A stretch of 64,000 nucleotides of DNA, from the IMG/VR virus record IMGVR_UViG_3300020596_001154, positions 1 to 64,000 of that record; one strand, 5' to 3'. The translations under genes and the position numbers were made by a program. A model generated the notes under the pieces. The model saw only the letters and a list, made by a program, of their open reading frames with translations, did no database searches and was not told where the DNA came from. Shown one piece after another: positions 44,139 to 52,125 of the stretch (position 1 is its first letter; each line of letters begins with the position of its first letter). Source of the stretch: a virus.

Positions 44139-44642
44139 GTGTTTAAAGTTTATCTAGTACAAGTATTTAACTTATTAATAGTAGTGCCAATTATCATAAT
44201 TACTGGACTAGGTGTGAATGCCTTACTCCCGAATGTAAATCAGGGAATTGTATTTGCTTTCACTGTGTTTCTCACAGCTGCCGTATTACTTGTTATCGAT
44301 GCAGCAACGGCAGAATTTATCAAGTGGAAGTCTATGAGGACACTAAAGCAATACGGGTTTAAGACTGCTGGGGAAGCAGAGAAAGTTATGAGAGACTACA
44401 CGGACTATCAGACACAGCTCTATCTCCTCCCACCTGAAGCTAAGAGAGAGATTATAGATAAGAGTAATAGAACTGAGCAGCTCATTAAAGATTATGAAGG
44501 AAGGCCCCCGTTCTTTTTCCAGAACTTAGGGATGACTAAAGAAGAAGCTATTGAACAAGTTAAGAATGATTGCACGACTTGGCTAAAGCAGAGAGGATAT
44601 CCAGTATGGGAATTTCCCCTAAAAAACCAGGACAAGTCGTAA
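44139..44642 (+). CDS. Two-span membrane protein
   Basis: 167 residues from a GTG. Two hydrophobic segments (about 4-29 and 36-58) are followed by a charged cytoplasmic domain of about 105 residues. Unusual among replication genes. It might tether DNA-processing proteins to the membrane, or be a cryptic lysis or exclusion gene. Overlaps the resolvase gene by 37 bases. Confidence 0.62.
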   Translation: MFKVYLVQVFNLLIVVPIIIITGLGVNALLPNVNQGIVFAFTVFLTAAVLLVIDAATAEFIKWKSMRTLKQYGFKTAGEAEKVMRDYTDYQTQLYLLPPEAKREIIDKSNRTEQLIKDYEGRPPFFFQNLGMTKEEAIEQVKNDCTTWLKQRGYPVWEFPLKNQDKS

Positions 44643-45325
44643 TAGGGTTAGACCTTTCTACTAAGCCGGGTTACGCAATCCTAGCTGACGGAGAAAGACT
44701 TGCCTCTGGGACTTCGAGACCCCCAAGCCCCCTGTCTAGTATGAAGGGTGAATACCCATTTACTTACGTAGGTTTTACCCAGTCTGTTGTTGAAAACTTA
44801 CTGTACAAAGTCATGACCCATATTCAGTTTTCTAAGTTACAGAATTCTGATGTAGATGTTATTGTGATTGAAGAGACAACTGCGAGTTCTCAAAACTACT
44901 CTCAAAAAATCTTAGAGTTTATTCACTATGAGTTTTTGAAGACAGTCACCGCTATATTCCCCGAAGCTAAAGTGGTCTATATACGTGATTTAGTTTGGAA
45001 AAAGGCCAATGATGCGCATATGAACGCTGAAGAAAAGAAAAATAATTTAAAGCTTAGTCGACTAAAGAAAAAGAAGGCGGAAGAAAATCCAAATCTGAAG
45101 AAGATTATAGTCAAGAAAGACACTGACGGAACCCCAATTAAAAAAGTATCCAGACAAGATGCTTACATAAGAAAAGCAAATGAAATATTCAGCTTAGATT
45201 TGAAATTAGAAAATGAGGACGAGGCAGCAGCGTTATTATTAGCGAGAGCTTATCTCACAGGCGCCCCCCATTGCAATGGGCGACTTGATGGAGGAGTATA
45301 TGTCAAAAAACCTGACGGGATTTAA
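44606..45325 (+). CDS. RuvC-like Holliday junction resolvase
   Basis: 239 residues of RNase H fold: first acidic residue in VIGLDLSTKPGYAI (about 11-24), second in VIVIEETTAS, and a C-terminal ENEDEAAALLLARAYL with the final acidic pair. It resolves branched DNA before packaging. A basic Lys-rich insertion (about 140-180) precedes the last motif. ATG 44606 with GAGAGG is preferred over a TTG at 44570. Confidence 0.82.
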   Translation: MGISPKKPGQVVIGLDLSTKPGYAILADGERLASGTSRPPSPLSSMKGEYPFTYVGFTQSVVENLLYKVMTHIQFSKLQNSDVDVIVIEETTASSQNYSQKILEFIHYEFLKTVTAIFPEAKVVYIRDLVWKKANDAHMNAEEKKNNLKLSRLKKKKAEENPNLKKIIVKKDTDGTPIKKVSRQDAYIRKANEIFSLDLKLENEDEAAALLLARAYLTGAPHCNGRLDGGVYVKKPDGI

Positions 45326-45443
45326 AATTAATACTTGGACATTTGAGTCTAAGTTCAACAAGTTACTCTGCAATGTTAGATGTTCTTGCGGACTTGTGTG
45401 GCAGCGCCAGGATAAAAACATTTTATATGGTAAATCAAACTGA
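45300..45443 (+). CDS. Small Cys-containing protein
   Basis: 47 residues starting inside the end of the resolvase gene, with a strong GGAGGAG five bases upstream. Contains CNVRCSCG, which could be half of a zinc knuckle. It ends inside the start of the resolvase fragment. Function unknown; the ribosome binding site argues that it is real. Confidence 0.45.
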   Translation: MSKNLTGFKINTWTFESKFNKLLCNVRCSCGLVWQRQDKNILYGKSN

Positions 45444-45735
45444 AAGGAAAAACAATGCAAAAATATCAAGGCTCAAAGCAAAGAAAAAAGCAACAAGCCC
45501 GGAAAAGAAACGGATTGTCATCAGGAAAGATAATGATGGCAACCCCATCAAAAGGGTTACTAGGCAAGATGCGTACATTCGTACTGCGAATGAGATCTTT
45601 GGCCTCGCGCTTACTCGCGAAAATGAGGACGAAACTGTGACGCTCTTAGTAGCAAAAGCTTATCTAATGGGCGCTCCTACCTACAACGGACTAATTACAG
45701 GAGGCCTGCTGCCCAAAAAAGGAGAAACAAAGTGA
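45427..45735 (+). pseudogene. Duplicated C-terminal fragment of the RuvC-like resolvase
   Basis: About 102 residues parallel the C-terminal part of the preceding resolvase: NNAKISRLKAKKKA, RQDAYIRTANEIFGL, ENEDETVTLLVAKAYLMGAP and YNG all align with it, but the first two catalytic regions are absent. The frame is intact, and the final acidic residues are kept. ATG 45427 is a weak start. An out-of-frame ATG at 45455 has a better ribosome binding site, so expression in this frame is uncertain. It may be a relic or a regulatory subunit. Confidence 0.6.
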
Positions 45736-46151
45736 GTGATGATATGTCCATGTCAGATACTTTTAAGACTTTGGGTCTTCATGTGCCTGCTCAGACTACT
45801 TCAAACGTAGACCTTGTGAAGCGGGAAAGAGATCTAGCTGTAGAAAAAATAGCTGAGAAATTAGAGAGTGTGAAGCTACAGATCGACAGACAGTTTAATC
45901 ATCTAGAATCACAATTGAATCAGAAACTAGCTGATGTAGGCATGAACGTAATGTCAGCAGAGATGGAAAACTTGAAAATGTTTATGCAAAATATAAATGT
46001 AAATGTTTACAGTGGCCCACAGTATTACAGCAAGATTAACGGGCTTTATGATTTCACTCCGATGAGTGACGACATTATATATCTGAAAAAAACTGTGAAT
46101 ATTTTAGCTAGAGTAATTCTCAAATACCATGGACAGGGTACAGGATATTAA
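45732..46151 (+). CDS. Hypothetical coiled-coil protein
   Basis: 139 residues from a GTG with AAAAAGGAGAAACAAA upstream. A coiled coil at about 27-85 is followed by VNVYSGPQYYSKI and a helical end. It lies two bases before the recombinase gene. Possibly a recombination mediator by position only. Confidence 0.6.
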   Translation: MSDDMSMSDTFKTLGLHVPAQTTSNVDLVKRERDLAVEKIAEKLESVKLQIDRQFNHLESQLNQKLADVGMNVMSAEMENLKMFMQNINVNVYSGPQYYSKINGLYDFTPMSDDIIYLKKTVNILARVILKYHGQGTGY

Positions 46152-46153
46152 TT

Positions 46154-47254
46154 ATGGCAAAGAAACCTAAAGACAAAAATGAAAAGCGTCCTGAGAATAC
46201 AGGACTAGCAGCTTTCAGAGAATACAATAAGAAAGTTGCTTCTGATGTGATTGAGGAAGAGTTAGAAGCAAAGACTTCCCAAGATGTAATCTCCTCTGGC
46301 TCCATCATAATTGACCATATTTTAGGTGTAGGTGGTTTCGTGAAAGGAACTATCCATGAAATTGCAGGAGAGCAGCACTCAGGTAAATCGACCATCTGTT
46401 TACAGACAGCACGAAATTCTCAGAGAGAAGGTAACTCTGTAGCCTACCTTAATACAGAACAATCTCTAGATAAAAAATATGCCCTGTCCTTAGGTGTGAA
46501 CATGGAAGACAAGAGTCTTTGGTATTATTCGACCCACAATAGTTATGAAGGCTTAGCCACAACGATTAACGGCCTTATAAATGTTGGAGATATCCGAACA
46601 ATTATTATAGACTCAGTCACAGGATTCGAGAAGAAAGAAGTTCTAGATGAAGACACATCTCATGGAGCTACCCAGATAGGGACTGCAGCAAGATTCTGGA
46701 GCGACTACCTTAAAAAGCTAGCCTCACTAGCCCACAAAAATAATGTTTTGATCTTAGCTACAAACCAAACCAGAGTAGCCAATATTGGAGTCTACGGCTC
46801 TAACCCCATTAAAGATACCACAGGCGGAAATGCTTTGAAGTACTGGAAGACAACATCTTTGCATCTTCAGGGATCTAAAGCCAAGGCTGAAGACAGTGTG
46901 GATGACTTCGGAGATAAATATTACCGGGTTAACGAAGACTACACAAAGGTTGTAGCCAAGGTAGACAAGAACAAGTGGGCACCATCCTATAAATCTGCCA
47001 TCGGAAAGATTGTACCGTACTTAGGCTATGATAACTATGAAGCTTTATTTAAACTAGCTACTACCAAAGGACTGGTTCAAATAGCAGGAGCTTGGATATC
47101 TTATAGAAATGAAGAAGACCCAGACCACTTTAAAGTCCAGGGCCGCCCAGCTGCTCAAGAAAGAATTAAGAATAGTCCCTCGATACTTAAGAAACTTATA
47201 GAGGATGTAGGCCTTGCAAACCCCGAAAATTACTTCCCGAACTCTAAGTTTTAG
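46154..47254 (+). CDS. RecA/UvsX-type recombinase
   Basis: 366 residues. RecA core with SSGSIIIDHILGVGGFVKGT, Walker A GEQHSGKS (about 72-79), a catalytic-Glu region LNTEQSLD, Walker B TIIIDSVTG and an L2-like region with ATNQTRVANIG. It carries out strand exchange for recombination-dependent replication and repair, working with the Rad50/Mre11-like proteins, resolvase and ssDNA-binding protein in this window. Confidence 0.9.
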   Translation: MAKKPKDKNEKRPENTGLAAFREYNKKVASDVIEEELEAKTSQDVISSGSIIIDHILGVGGFVKGTIHEIAGEQHSGKSTICLQTARNSQREGNSVAYLNTEQSLDKKYALSLGVNMEDKSLWYYSTHNSYEGLATTINGLINVGDIRTIIIDSVTGFEKKEVLDEDTSHGATQIGTAARFWSDYLKKLASLAHKNNVLILATNQTRVANIGVYGSNPIKDTTGGNALKYWKTTSLHLQGSKAKAEDSVDDFGDKYYRVNEDYTKVVAKVDKNKWAPSYKSAIGKIVPYLGYDNYEALFKLATTKGLVQIAGAWISYRNEEDPDHFKVQGRPAAQERIKNSPSILKKLIEDVGLANPENYFPNSKF

Positions 47255-47265
47255 AGAGGAACATT

Positions 47266-47682
47266 ATGTCCGACTGGAAGGAATCTCAAAAGCTAACTTG
47301 GAGGCAACTCTTTACCAAGCTAAAGCACACAATGGAATATATTGCTGTGTCGTTCGAGACAGTAAAAGACGAATTCTTTTCAGTTATCAGGGAATCTGGC
47401 ACGATACTAGTCTCTGTTTCCGGTTTTGGATGGAGTTTATTAGTAAAACCACGTAAGAATTTAGCTGAAACCCTCCTCATCATGACCCCGGCTGTAGTTC
47501 TTACAGCTGGGGTTTTTTACCTTAAGTTTTGGATATTTTTAATAGCTACCCTCATGTATTTAGCTGTCTTTTTTATCCTCATATCTATTAACCTCTATGA
47601 TCTGCCCGACCGCCTTGTCAAGTATGGCTACCTATGGTATGTATTAGGTATAGTGTCTTTGATTTTTAGTTTCTTCTTGTAG
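47266..47682 (+). CDS. Membrane protein with three hydrophobic segments
   Basis: 138 residues. A 60-residue polar N-terminal part is followed by three hydrophobic segments (about 67-82, 85-108 and 118-138). AGAGGAAC precedes the ATG. It contains a terminator-like hairpin within its coding sequence. Function unknown; holin-like behaviour is conceivable but not shown. Confidence 0.6.
   Translation: MSDWKESQKLTWRQLFTKLKHTMEYIAVSFETVKDEFFSVIRESGTILVSVSGFGWSLLVKPRKNLAETLLIMTPAVVLTAGVFYLKFWIFLIATLMYLAVFFILISINLYDLPDRLVKYGYLWYVLGIVSLIFSFFL
47484..47517 (+). terminator. Terminator-like hairpin inside a coding sequence
   Basis: ACCCCGGCTGTA (47484-47495) pairs with TACAGCTGGGGT (47501-47512) with a single G-T mismatch, a 5-base loop and TTTTTT immediately after. 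It is a textbook rho-independent terminator, yet lies within the membrane protein ORF downstream of the recombinase. It may limit read-through to the following small genes. Confidence 0.7.
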
Positions 47683-47692
47683 GAGATCAGTT

Positions 47693-47902
47693 GTGGAAAT
47701 GCCCGAAGGTTGGAAAAGATTCGATATTGCTACAGACAAAGATTCTGGTGAATGCTATAAACAATATGATTGCGAAATAGTACGAGATCTCATGAAAGAA
47801 ATGGCAGAAGCACTAGAGGCTATTGAATTGTGGCTCGTAGAGAAATACATTAACAATTATGAAGACTTAAAGATTAAAGAGAATGGGGATGTGTATGCCT
47901 AG
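47693..47902 (+). CDS. Hypothetical small acidic protein
   Basis: 69 residues, GTG start with TAGGAGA upstream (ATG 47699 is an alternative). Predominantly helical and acidic, no cysteine cluster. Overlaps the zinc-ribbon gene by eight bases. Unrecognised. Confidence 0.6.
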   Translation: MEMPEGWKRFDIATDKDSGECYKQYDCEIVRDLMKEMAEALEAIELWLVEKYINNYEDLKIKENGDVYA

Positions 47903-48131
47903 TTATACTTATTTATGCGCTGACTGCCGTGTACAGAGCCAGCTTATGCATGGACTGTCGAGTAAGACCGTCCCGGTCTGCCCTAAATGTGGGTCAGAAT
48001 GCCTAAAAAGGGTGCTTAGAGGCTCTGGATTTCACATTGCCGGCCCTGGTGTCTATCGAGAGGGATTCTCGCAGTATAGGGCTCCTCTGACTACCCCAGA
48101 CGGGGAACTATTTAAGGGAGATAAGAAGTGA
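47895..48131 (+). CDS. FmdB-like zinc-ribbon protein
   Basis: 78 residues with the FmdB-family pattern: MPSYTYLCADC at the start, VPCPKCG-like VCPKCGSECLKRVL in the middle and a Gly-rich GSGFHIAGPGVY segment. Four Cys probably bind zinc. An ATG 12 bases upstream exists, but the family begins with MP-Y-Y-C, and TGGGGA is well placed for 47895. Possibly a small regulator or adaptor. A second member is encoded at 53762-54199. Confidence 0.7.
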   Translation: MPSYTYLCADCRVQSQLMHGLSSKTVPVCPKCGSECLKRVLRGSGFHIAGPGVYREGFSQYRAPLTTPDGELFKGDKK

Positions 48132-48310
48132 AAAAGAAAAAATTAACGTATAAAATTGAGCCCAAACCACAGACATTTATCACACGACTAATTAGAAAGA
48201 TCATTAAATATGTAATTAAAAGGGGGTGGGCCGGGGAATTGAAAATACCTAGCGAGTTCTTCGAGAGTGTGAGTCTAAAAGGTCTTCTTAATCCTGGAAG
48301 GAAACTGTAA
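48128..48310 (+). CDS. Small basic protein
   Basis: 60 residues from a GTG that overlaps the previous stop. Very Lys/Arg-rich with an amphipathic helix (FITRLIRKIIKYVIKRGW) that could bind nucleic acid or membrane. Function unknown. Confidence 0.55.
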   Translation: MKKKKLTYKIEPKPQTFITRLIRKIIKYVIKRGWAGELKIPSEFFESVSLKGLLNPGRKL

Positions 48311-48571
48311 ATGAAAGAACTAGATACGTTACAAGCCCGCTATGCAAAGGTTGCAGACCGAATCAAAGAGATTGAGTTGGAAAATGCAATGAAGAAGAAG
48401 AAGCTTCAAGAAAACCGAGATGAAATCGTCAAGTTAGGCTTCGACCCGGACAAGTTAGACACCCAAATCCCAGCCATCAAACAAAAAATCCAAGCACGTT
48501 TACAGGAGATTGAAGTTCAGGTAGATTTACTATATGTGGAGCTTGGGTTAGGCAATGAAAAACAAGGATGA
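48311..48571 (+). CDS. Hypothetical coiled-coil protein
   Basis: 86 residues, helical and charged throughout, with AAGGAA upstream. Contains a conserved-looking FDPDKLDTQ loop between two helices. Overlaps the protease gene by 17 bases. Function unknown. Confidence 0.62.
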   Translation: MKELDTLQARYAKVADRIKEIELENAMKKKKLQENRDEIVKLGFDPDKLDTQIPAIKQKIQARLQEIEVQVDLLYVELGLGNEKQG

Positions 48572-49388
48572 TCTAGAAAATTATCTCGTCTACGGGATTC
48601 ATATTCAGAATCGAAAGATATTCTTTGGATCTCCCATGACTTCAGAAGATGCTGATGATGACTTCGGATCTTGTTCTGTAGCCATGGCCATCAGAGCCAT
48701 TGACCTAATGGTCAGCATGAACTCCAAACCTATTGAATTACATATAACAAGTTCCGGTGGCCTCGTATACCACATGATGGGCCTTAAAGATAAGATGCTG
48801 GAGAGCCCAGTGAAGTTTATATTTTACGGACGAGGTCTTATATCTTCCGCTGCTACATGGATTCTTGCGTGTTCAGATGAACGTTACTTAAGTCAAGACT
48901 GTACTGTCATGATTCATAACGGGGGTACTCACCGAGAGAATGAGTCTGGTACTACACGAATGACAGACCAGACCATTGATACTGAAGAAGATGAGCGACT
49001 CCAAGACAGACTGAACCAAATTTTCAGCGACAATAGTAGAATGCCTAAAAGCTTTTGGGATACCATAGTTCAACGGGATTGTTATCTGACAGCTGAAGAG
49101 GCTGTTATGCTGGGTTTAGCGGATGAAATCATTCCCTATAAAAAGAGACTAAACCTAAGACAAAAACGACAGTCACTATTAAAGGCCCACCCCACTAAAA
49201 GGCAGATGGAATTACTGGCCAAGAAATTACTTGCGCGAGTTCGAATGAACCACATGGCTAAGGATGTGCAAGTACAACTTCCTGTGGAAGCAGCTGAGGA
49301 ACTTCCAGCATACGATAGATCAGAATTAGAACTAGAGAAACTTAATGGAGATGGTAATGGAATCAAAACTGAACCTACTGCAGAGTAA
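48555..49388 (+). CDS. ClpP-like serine protease
   Basis: 277 residues. The ClpP fold is recognised by ELHITSSGG (about 61-69), the nucleophile region GRGLISSAATWILA (S97), the catalytic His in VMIHNGG (H121) and QRDCYLTAEEAVMLGLADEI with the catalytic Asp. It has about 75 extra basic then acidic C-terminal residues. Phage ClpP-like enzymes often mature proheads, but this one sits in the recombination operon far from the capsid gene. No obvious unfoldase partner is adjacent; the MoxR gene at 57.3 kb is a remote candidate. Confidence 0.82.
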   Translation: MKNKDDLENYLVYGIHIQNRKIFFGSPMTSEDADDDFGSCSVAMAIRAIDLMVSMNSKPIELHITSSGGLVYHMMGLKDKMLESPVKFIFYGRGLISSAATWILACSDERYLSQDCTVMIHNGGTHRENESGTTRMTDQTIDTEEDERLQDRLNQIFSDNSRMPKSFWDTIVQRDCYLTAEEAVMLGLADEIIPYKKRLNLRQKRQSLLKAHPTKRQMELLAKKLLARVRMNHMAKDVQVQLPVEAAEELPAYDRSELELEKLNGDGNGIKTEPTAE

Positions 49389-49965
49389 AATCTCGACCAA
49401 GTTAAGTGAGAAGAAGATTCTCTCCGATCAACTCTCTGACATAGATCGAGAGATTAAGAACCTATCTACCCGCACTATCAACTACAATAAGGCCGCAGCA
49501 TTCTGTGATGTACTCATTGAGAAAATGAATGCCGCTTCAGTAGAAGACATCGAGAAGCTAGTCACAGAAACTTTGCAGTTTATTTTTGAGAGACCTTATG
49601 AATTCACCATGAAGCCTCATGTAAGCCGGGGATCTGTTACGTATAACTTCGGTTTAAAGATTGATGATAGGGAAATAGACAATATTATGGATAGCGAAGG
49701 GGGGGGCATTGTCTCAGTCATCTCGATTATCATGAGGATTGTTACTATCTTAATCACAGACCCTCCCATGAATAGATTACTAGTGCTAGACGAAAGTCTC
49801 GGGATGCTATCAGCCCAGTACATTGATAACGCTGCTCGATTCATAAAGCAATTGGGAAGTAAATTAGGATTTAAAATAGTCCTCGTGACGCACCAAGAAG
49901 AGTTTAAGACCCACGCTGATGTGGTCTATGAAGTTACAAAGGGCGAAGTGAGGCTTACCAAATGA
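49357..49965 (+). CDS. Rad50/SbcC-like ATPase, C-terminal half
   Basis: 202 residues. A short coiled coil (about 1-55) leads to an ABC-type C-lobe: a signature-like DSEGGGIVSVI, Walker B RLLVLDES with the catalytic Glu, D-loop and H-loop VLVTHQEEF. There is no Walker A; it is encoded on the opposite strand at 51019-52125. The two halves should assemble into one SMC-like head. ATG 49357 is preferred because GGAG lies five bases upstream; earlier ATGs at 49345 and 49351 are possible. Confidence 0.78.
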   Translation: MESKLNLLQSKISTKLSEKKILSDQLSDIDREIKNLSTRTINYNKAAAFCDVLIEKMNAASVEDIEKLVTETLQFIFERPYEFTMKPHVSRGSVTYNFGLKIDDREIDNIMDSEGGGIVSVISIIMRIVTILITDPPMNRLLVLDESLGMLSAQYIDNAARFIKQLGSKLGFKIVLVTHQEEFKTHADVVYEVTKGEVRLTK

Positions 49966-50120
49966 GCTTGAGTGGAATACTAGGCGCGTTTAACCTCGAT
50001 CTTGAGTCTGACTCGACTCCTGTAAGCTGTAAGGCGGGGCCGGCCCACTACTTGAGTCTGTGGGAAATAACTGACAATAACTACAAGAGACTAGTTTGGC
50101 TTTTACATGGCACCAATTAA
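49962..50120 (+). CDS. Small hypothetical protein
   Basis: 52 residues, ATGA-coupled to the Rad50 C-half gene and overlapping the nuclease gene by 14 bases. No recognised motif; the C-terminus is aromatic (YKRLVWLLHG). Position suggests a co-translated accessory peptide. Confidence 0.42.
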   Translation: MSLSGILGAFNLDLESDSTPVSCKAGPAHYLSLWEITDNNYKRLVWLLHGTN

Positions 50121-50871
50121 AAAAGTAATTCTCAGTTACTCTAAAGTATCGACGTACAAGTGCCCTCGTAAGTACATGTATCAATATGTACAACGCATGC
50201 CTAAAAAAGACAATGGTCGATTCTCATTACCTGGTCGCGCAATACAAAAGCTCTTCGAATTATTTGTAAACTCGAAACAATTTAGCAATGGGTCTAAATG
50301 GCTTTATGAAAATGTGGCTGTTGTTTTCTACAATGAGTACAAACGGTATGAAGCCACTACAACTTTCTTAAAGGGTGAAGAGTATGAGGATGTTCTTCAT
50401 GAAGTAGTTGACATGATTCCTAATTGCTACGATTTATTTATTAAAAAGAAATGGAACTACGGGAAGATCTCTAGTGAGATTCGATTTCAAACAGACCTCA
50501 CTGGGTCTATATCTCTTATGGGGGATATGGACTTTCTGATTGAGACTAAAACTGAAACAATTTTAATGGACTTTAAGTCAACGGCCAAAGGTCTAAGTGG
50601 TATAGACAAAGAACAGCTTCTGATCTACAACCACCTTTATAAATCTAAGTACGGAAAGTATCCCGATCAAACCTATTTCTTTTTATGTCGTGATAATCAA
50701 CTAGTCAGAGTGACTATTAAAGACGATGAGATGGAAGCCCTGATTAGTAAGCTTGTTAAGGTAGGCGAGGGTATCCAGAATGAGGACTACCATAAGGTCC
50801 CAAGCAAAGAGAACTGCGGCTGGTGTCCGTACAAGAAGTCTTGCTTTGCACCGGAGAAACCACCATGGTAA
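50107..50871 (+). CDS. RecB/Cas4-like PD-(D/E)XK nuclease with Fe-S-type cysteines
   Basis: 254 residues. Conserved elements: LSYSKVSTYKCPRKYMYQYV (about 9-28), GDMDFLIETKTETILMDFKS with the D...DxK active site, the QLLIYNHLY helix, and a C-terminal NCGWCPYKKSCF cluster. Together with the early Cys, four cysteines fit a 4Fe-4S site as in Cas4/AddB. It is probably an exonuclease for end processing in recombination. It is the last substantial gene of the rightward unit. Confidence 0.8.
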   Translation: MAPIKKVILSYSKVSTYKCPRKYMYQYVQRMPKKDNGRFSLPGRAIQKLFELFVNSKQFSNGSKWLYENVAVVFYNEYKRYEATTTFLKGEEYEDVLHEVVDMIPNCYDLFIKKKWNYGKISSEIRFQTDLTGSISLMGDMDFLIETKTETILMDFKSTAKGLSGIDKEQLLIYNHLYKSKYGKYPDQTYFFLCRDNQLVRVTIKDDEMEALISKLVKVGEGIQNEDYHKVPSKENCGWCPYKKSCFAPEKPPW

Positions 50872-50966
50872 ATGAAGTGCTCACAAAATTCGGTCTGTAT
50901 TATATTGACTATGGTCAAGATTACCTTCAAGTCGGAGTGCTCCTCAGGTTTACTAAAAAAATTTAG
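50865..50966 (+). CDS. Tiny hypothetical ORF at the convergence point
   Basis: 33 residues, overlapping the end of the nuclease gene. No motif; coding status doubtful. The following gap (50967-51018) is T-rich with no clear hairpin and separates convergent transcription units. Confidence 0.25.
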   Translation: MVNEVLTKFGLYYIDYGQDYLQVGVLLRFTKKI

Positions 50967-51018
50967 ACTTTGAAATCCATCAAATTTTTCCTCGCCCAAT
51001 TTTTTTCAAAAAGGTTTT

Positions 51019-52125
51019 TTATACATTCTCAATAGATTTTTGAGTTTGTTCTGGCAATACCTGACCACACTCAGTGCAAGTGCTTGATAAATCATGTATT
51101 TTATGCTGTAATTCTAGATATTCCTTCTTTATAACAGAAACATCATCATACTGAACGTTTTTGATCAATACCCTGTACTTCTCTAGGTCAGCCATAAGCT
51201 CAAGAGCCCTCATCAACTTAGAAGTATCTGGAATATCCTGTACTACCCTAGACCCAACTGCCTCCAGCAGCTTTATTAACCTACTAGGATCTTCTGGCCT
51301 CTTATAGTCTGGCGTTAGCTGGCAATACTCAGACAAGATTATCAATTTACTAGGGTTTTCCGGTCTACTAGGTAAAGGTGTTAGCTGGCAATACTCAGAC
51401 AAGATTATCAATTTACTAGGGTTTTCCGGTCTACTAGGTAAAGGTGTTAGCTTATACTGTCGATTACTCTCTATAAGCTCTTCCACTCTACTTAAGTCCT
51501 TTGATAGCTTCTCAATCTGTGATCGACTCTCTAGGATGCTCTGTAAGCGACTATTCAACCCTTCAGGGTCTCCTAGATCCACTAACTTAGTTTGGATAGC
51601 CTCACGGTCAATCTGGCGAATAGAGAGTGTAGATGCCATCTCTGAGCTATCCTTGGCTATTCGAGACTTAGCTGATTTAACCTTCCCTGCCTGGGATAGA
51701 GAGGAAAGCAGCTTAGAGACTTCAGAATCACTAAAAGATACAAGAAAGGGTGAATCCCATTGCTGTGAAATGTTTACGTAATATTTCTTTTTATCTACCT
51801 CAATAGGCTGGAAGCCTAGGTCTGCAATTTGCTGCAGTTGATCTCTGCCGATTGCCCGAAGCTCGGGGCCGCCATTAATTGAGTATCCTGTGCTTGAATC
51901 TCGTAAGTACTTGATTTTATTGCCGTCATCCAGCTCTAGTTCGATTTCCAGGCTTTTGGCACCATGTCTTATAAAGCTTTTAGAGGGGATATTATAAAGT
52001 AGGGTCTTAAAGGCACGTACAATAGCAGTCTTTCCTGATGAAGAGTGACCGACTATCACAGTAAAGGGCTGTATGTCTAATACAGACTCTTTGTGGCTCT
52101 GAAAGTTTTTAAGTGTTAGTTTCAT
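51019..52125 (-). CDS. Rad50/SbcC-like ATPase, N-terminal half with zinc-hook-like end
   Basis: 368 residues. N-lobe: KLTLKNFQSHKESVLDI, Walker A GHSSSGKT (about 26-33) and a Q-loop region near NISQQWDSPFLVSFSDS. Then a helical arm, a Pro-rich segment of three 22-residue repeats (about 228-293) and a C-terminal CTECGQ (C350, C353), like the apex of the Rad50 zinc hook. It stops just after the hook; Walker B and signature lie in the separate gene at 49357-49965. ATGA-coupled to a tiny ORF linked to the nuclease gene. Confidence 0.8.
   Translation of the reverse strand: MKLTLKNFQSHKESVLDIQPFTVIVGHSSSGKTAIVRAFKTLLYNIPSKSFIRHGAKSLEIELELDDGNKIKYLRDSSTGYSINGGPELRAIGRDQLQQIADLGFQPIEVDKKKYYVNISQQWDSPFLVSFSDSEVSKLLSSLSQAGKVKSAKSRIAKDSSEMASTLSIRQIDREAIQTKLVDLGDPEGLNSRLQSILESRSQIEKLSKDLSRVEELIESNRQYKLTPLPSRPENPSKLIILSEYCQLTPLPSRPENPSKLIILSEYCQLTPDYKRPEDPSRLIKLLEAVGSRVVQDIPDTSKLMRALELMADLEKYRVLIKNVQYDDVSVIKKEYLELQHKIHDLSSTCTECGQVLPEQTQKSIENV
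51314..51445 (-). repeat. 66-bp perfect tandem duplication inside the Rad50-like gene
   Basis: Two identical 66-bp units (51314-51379 and 51380-51445) plus seven bases of a third. Each encodes 22 residues including LTPLPSRPENPSKL. A diverged third unit (LTPDYKRPEDPSRL) follows on the protein side. The duplication is recent and in frame. Confidence 0.93.

Noticed and set aside
45455-45640. 61-codon ORF with AAAGGA upstream inside the resolvase fragment
   Set aside because: The product is Arg/Lys/Ser-rich without conserved features, whereas the overlapping frame is clearly homologous to the resolvase; kept only as a caveat.
47266-47682. Holin assignment for the membrane protein after the recombinase
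   Set aside because: It has a long polar N-terminus and no endolysin or spanin neighbours; membrane segments alone are not enough.
50967-51018. Possible bidirectional terminator between convergent units
   Set aside because: T-runs are present, but no stem of useful length could be found by eye.
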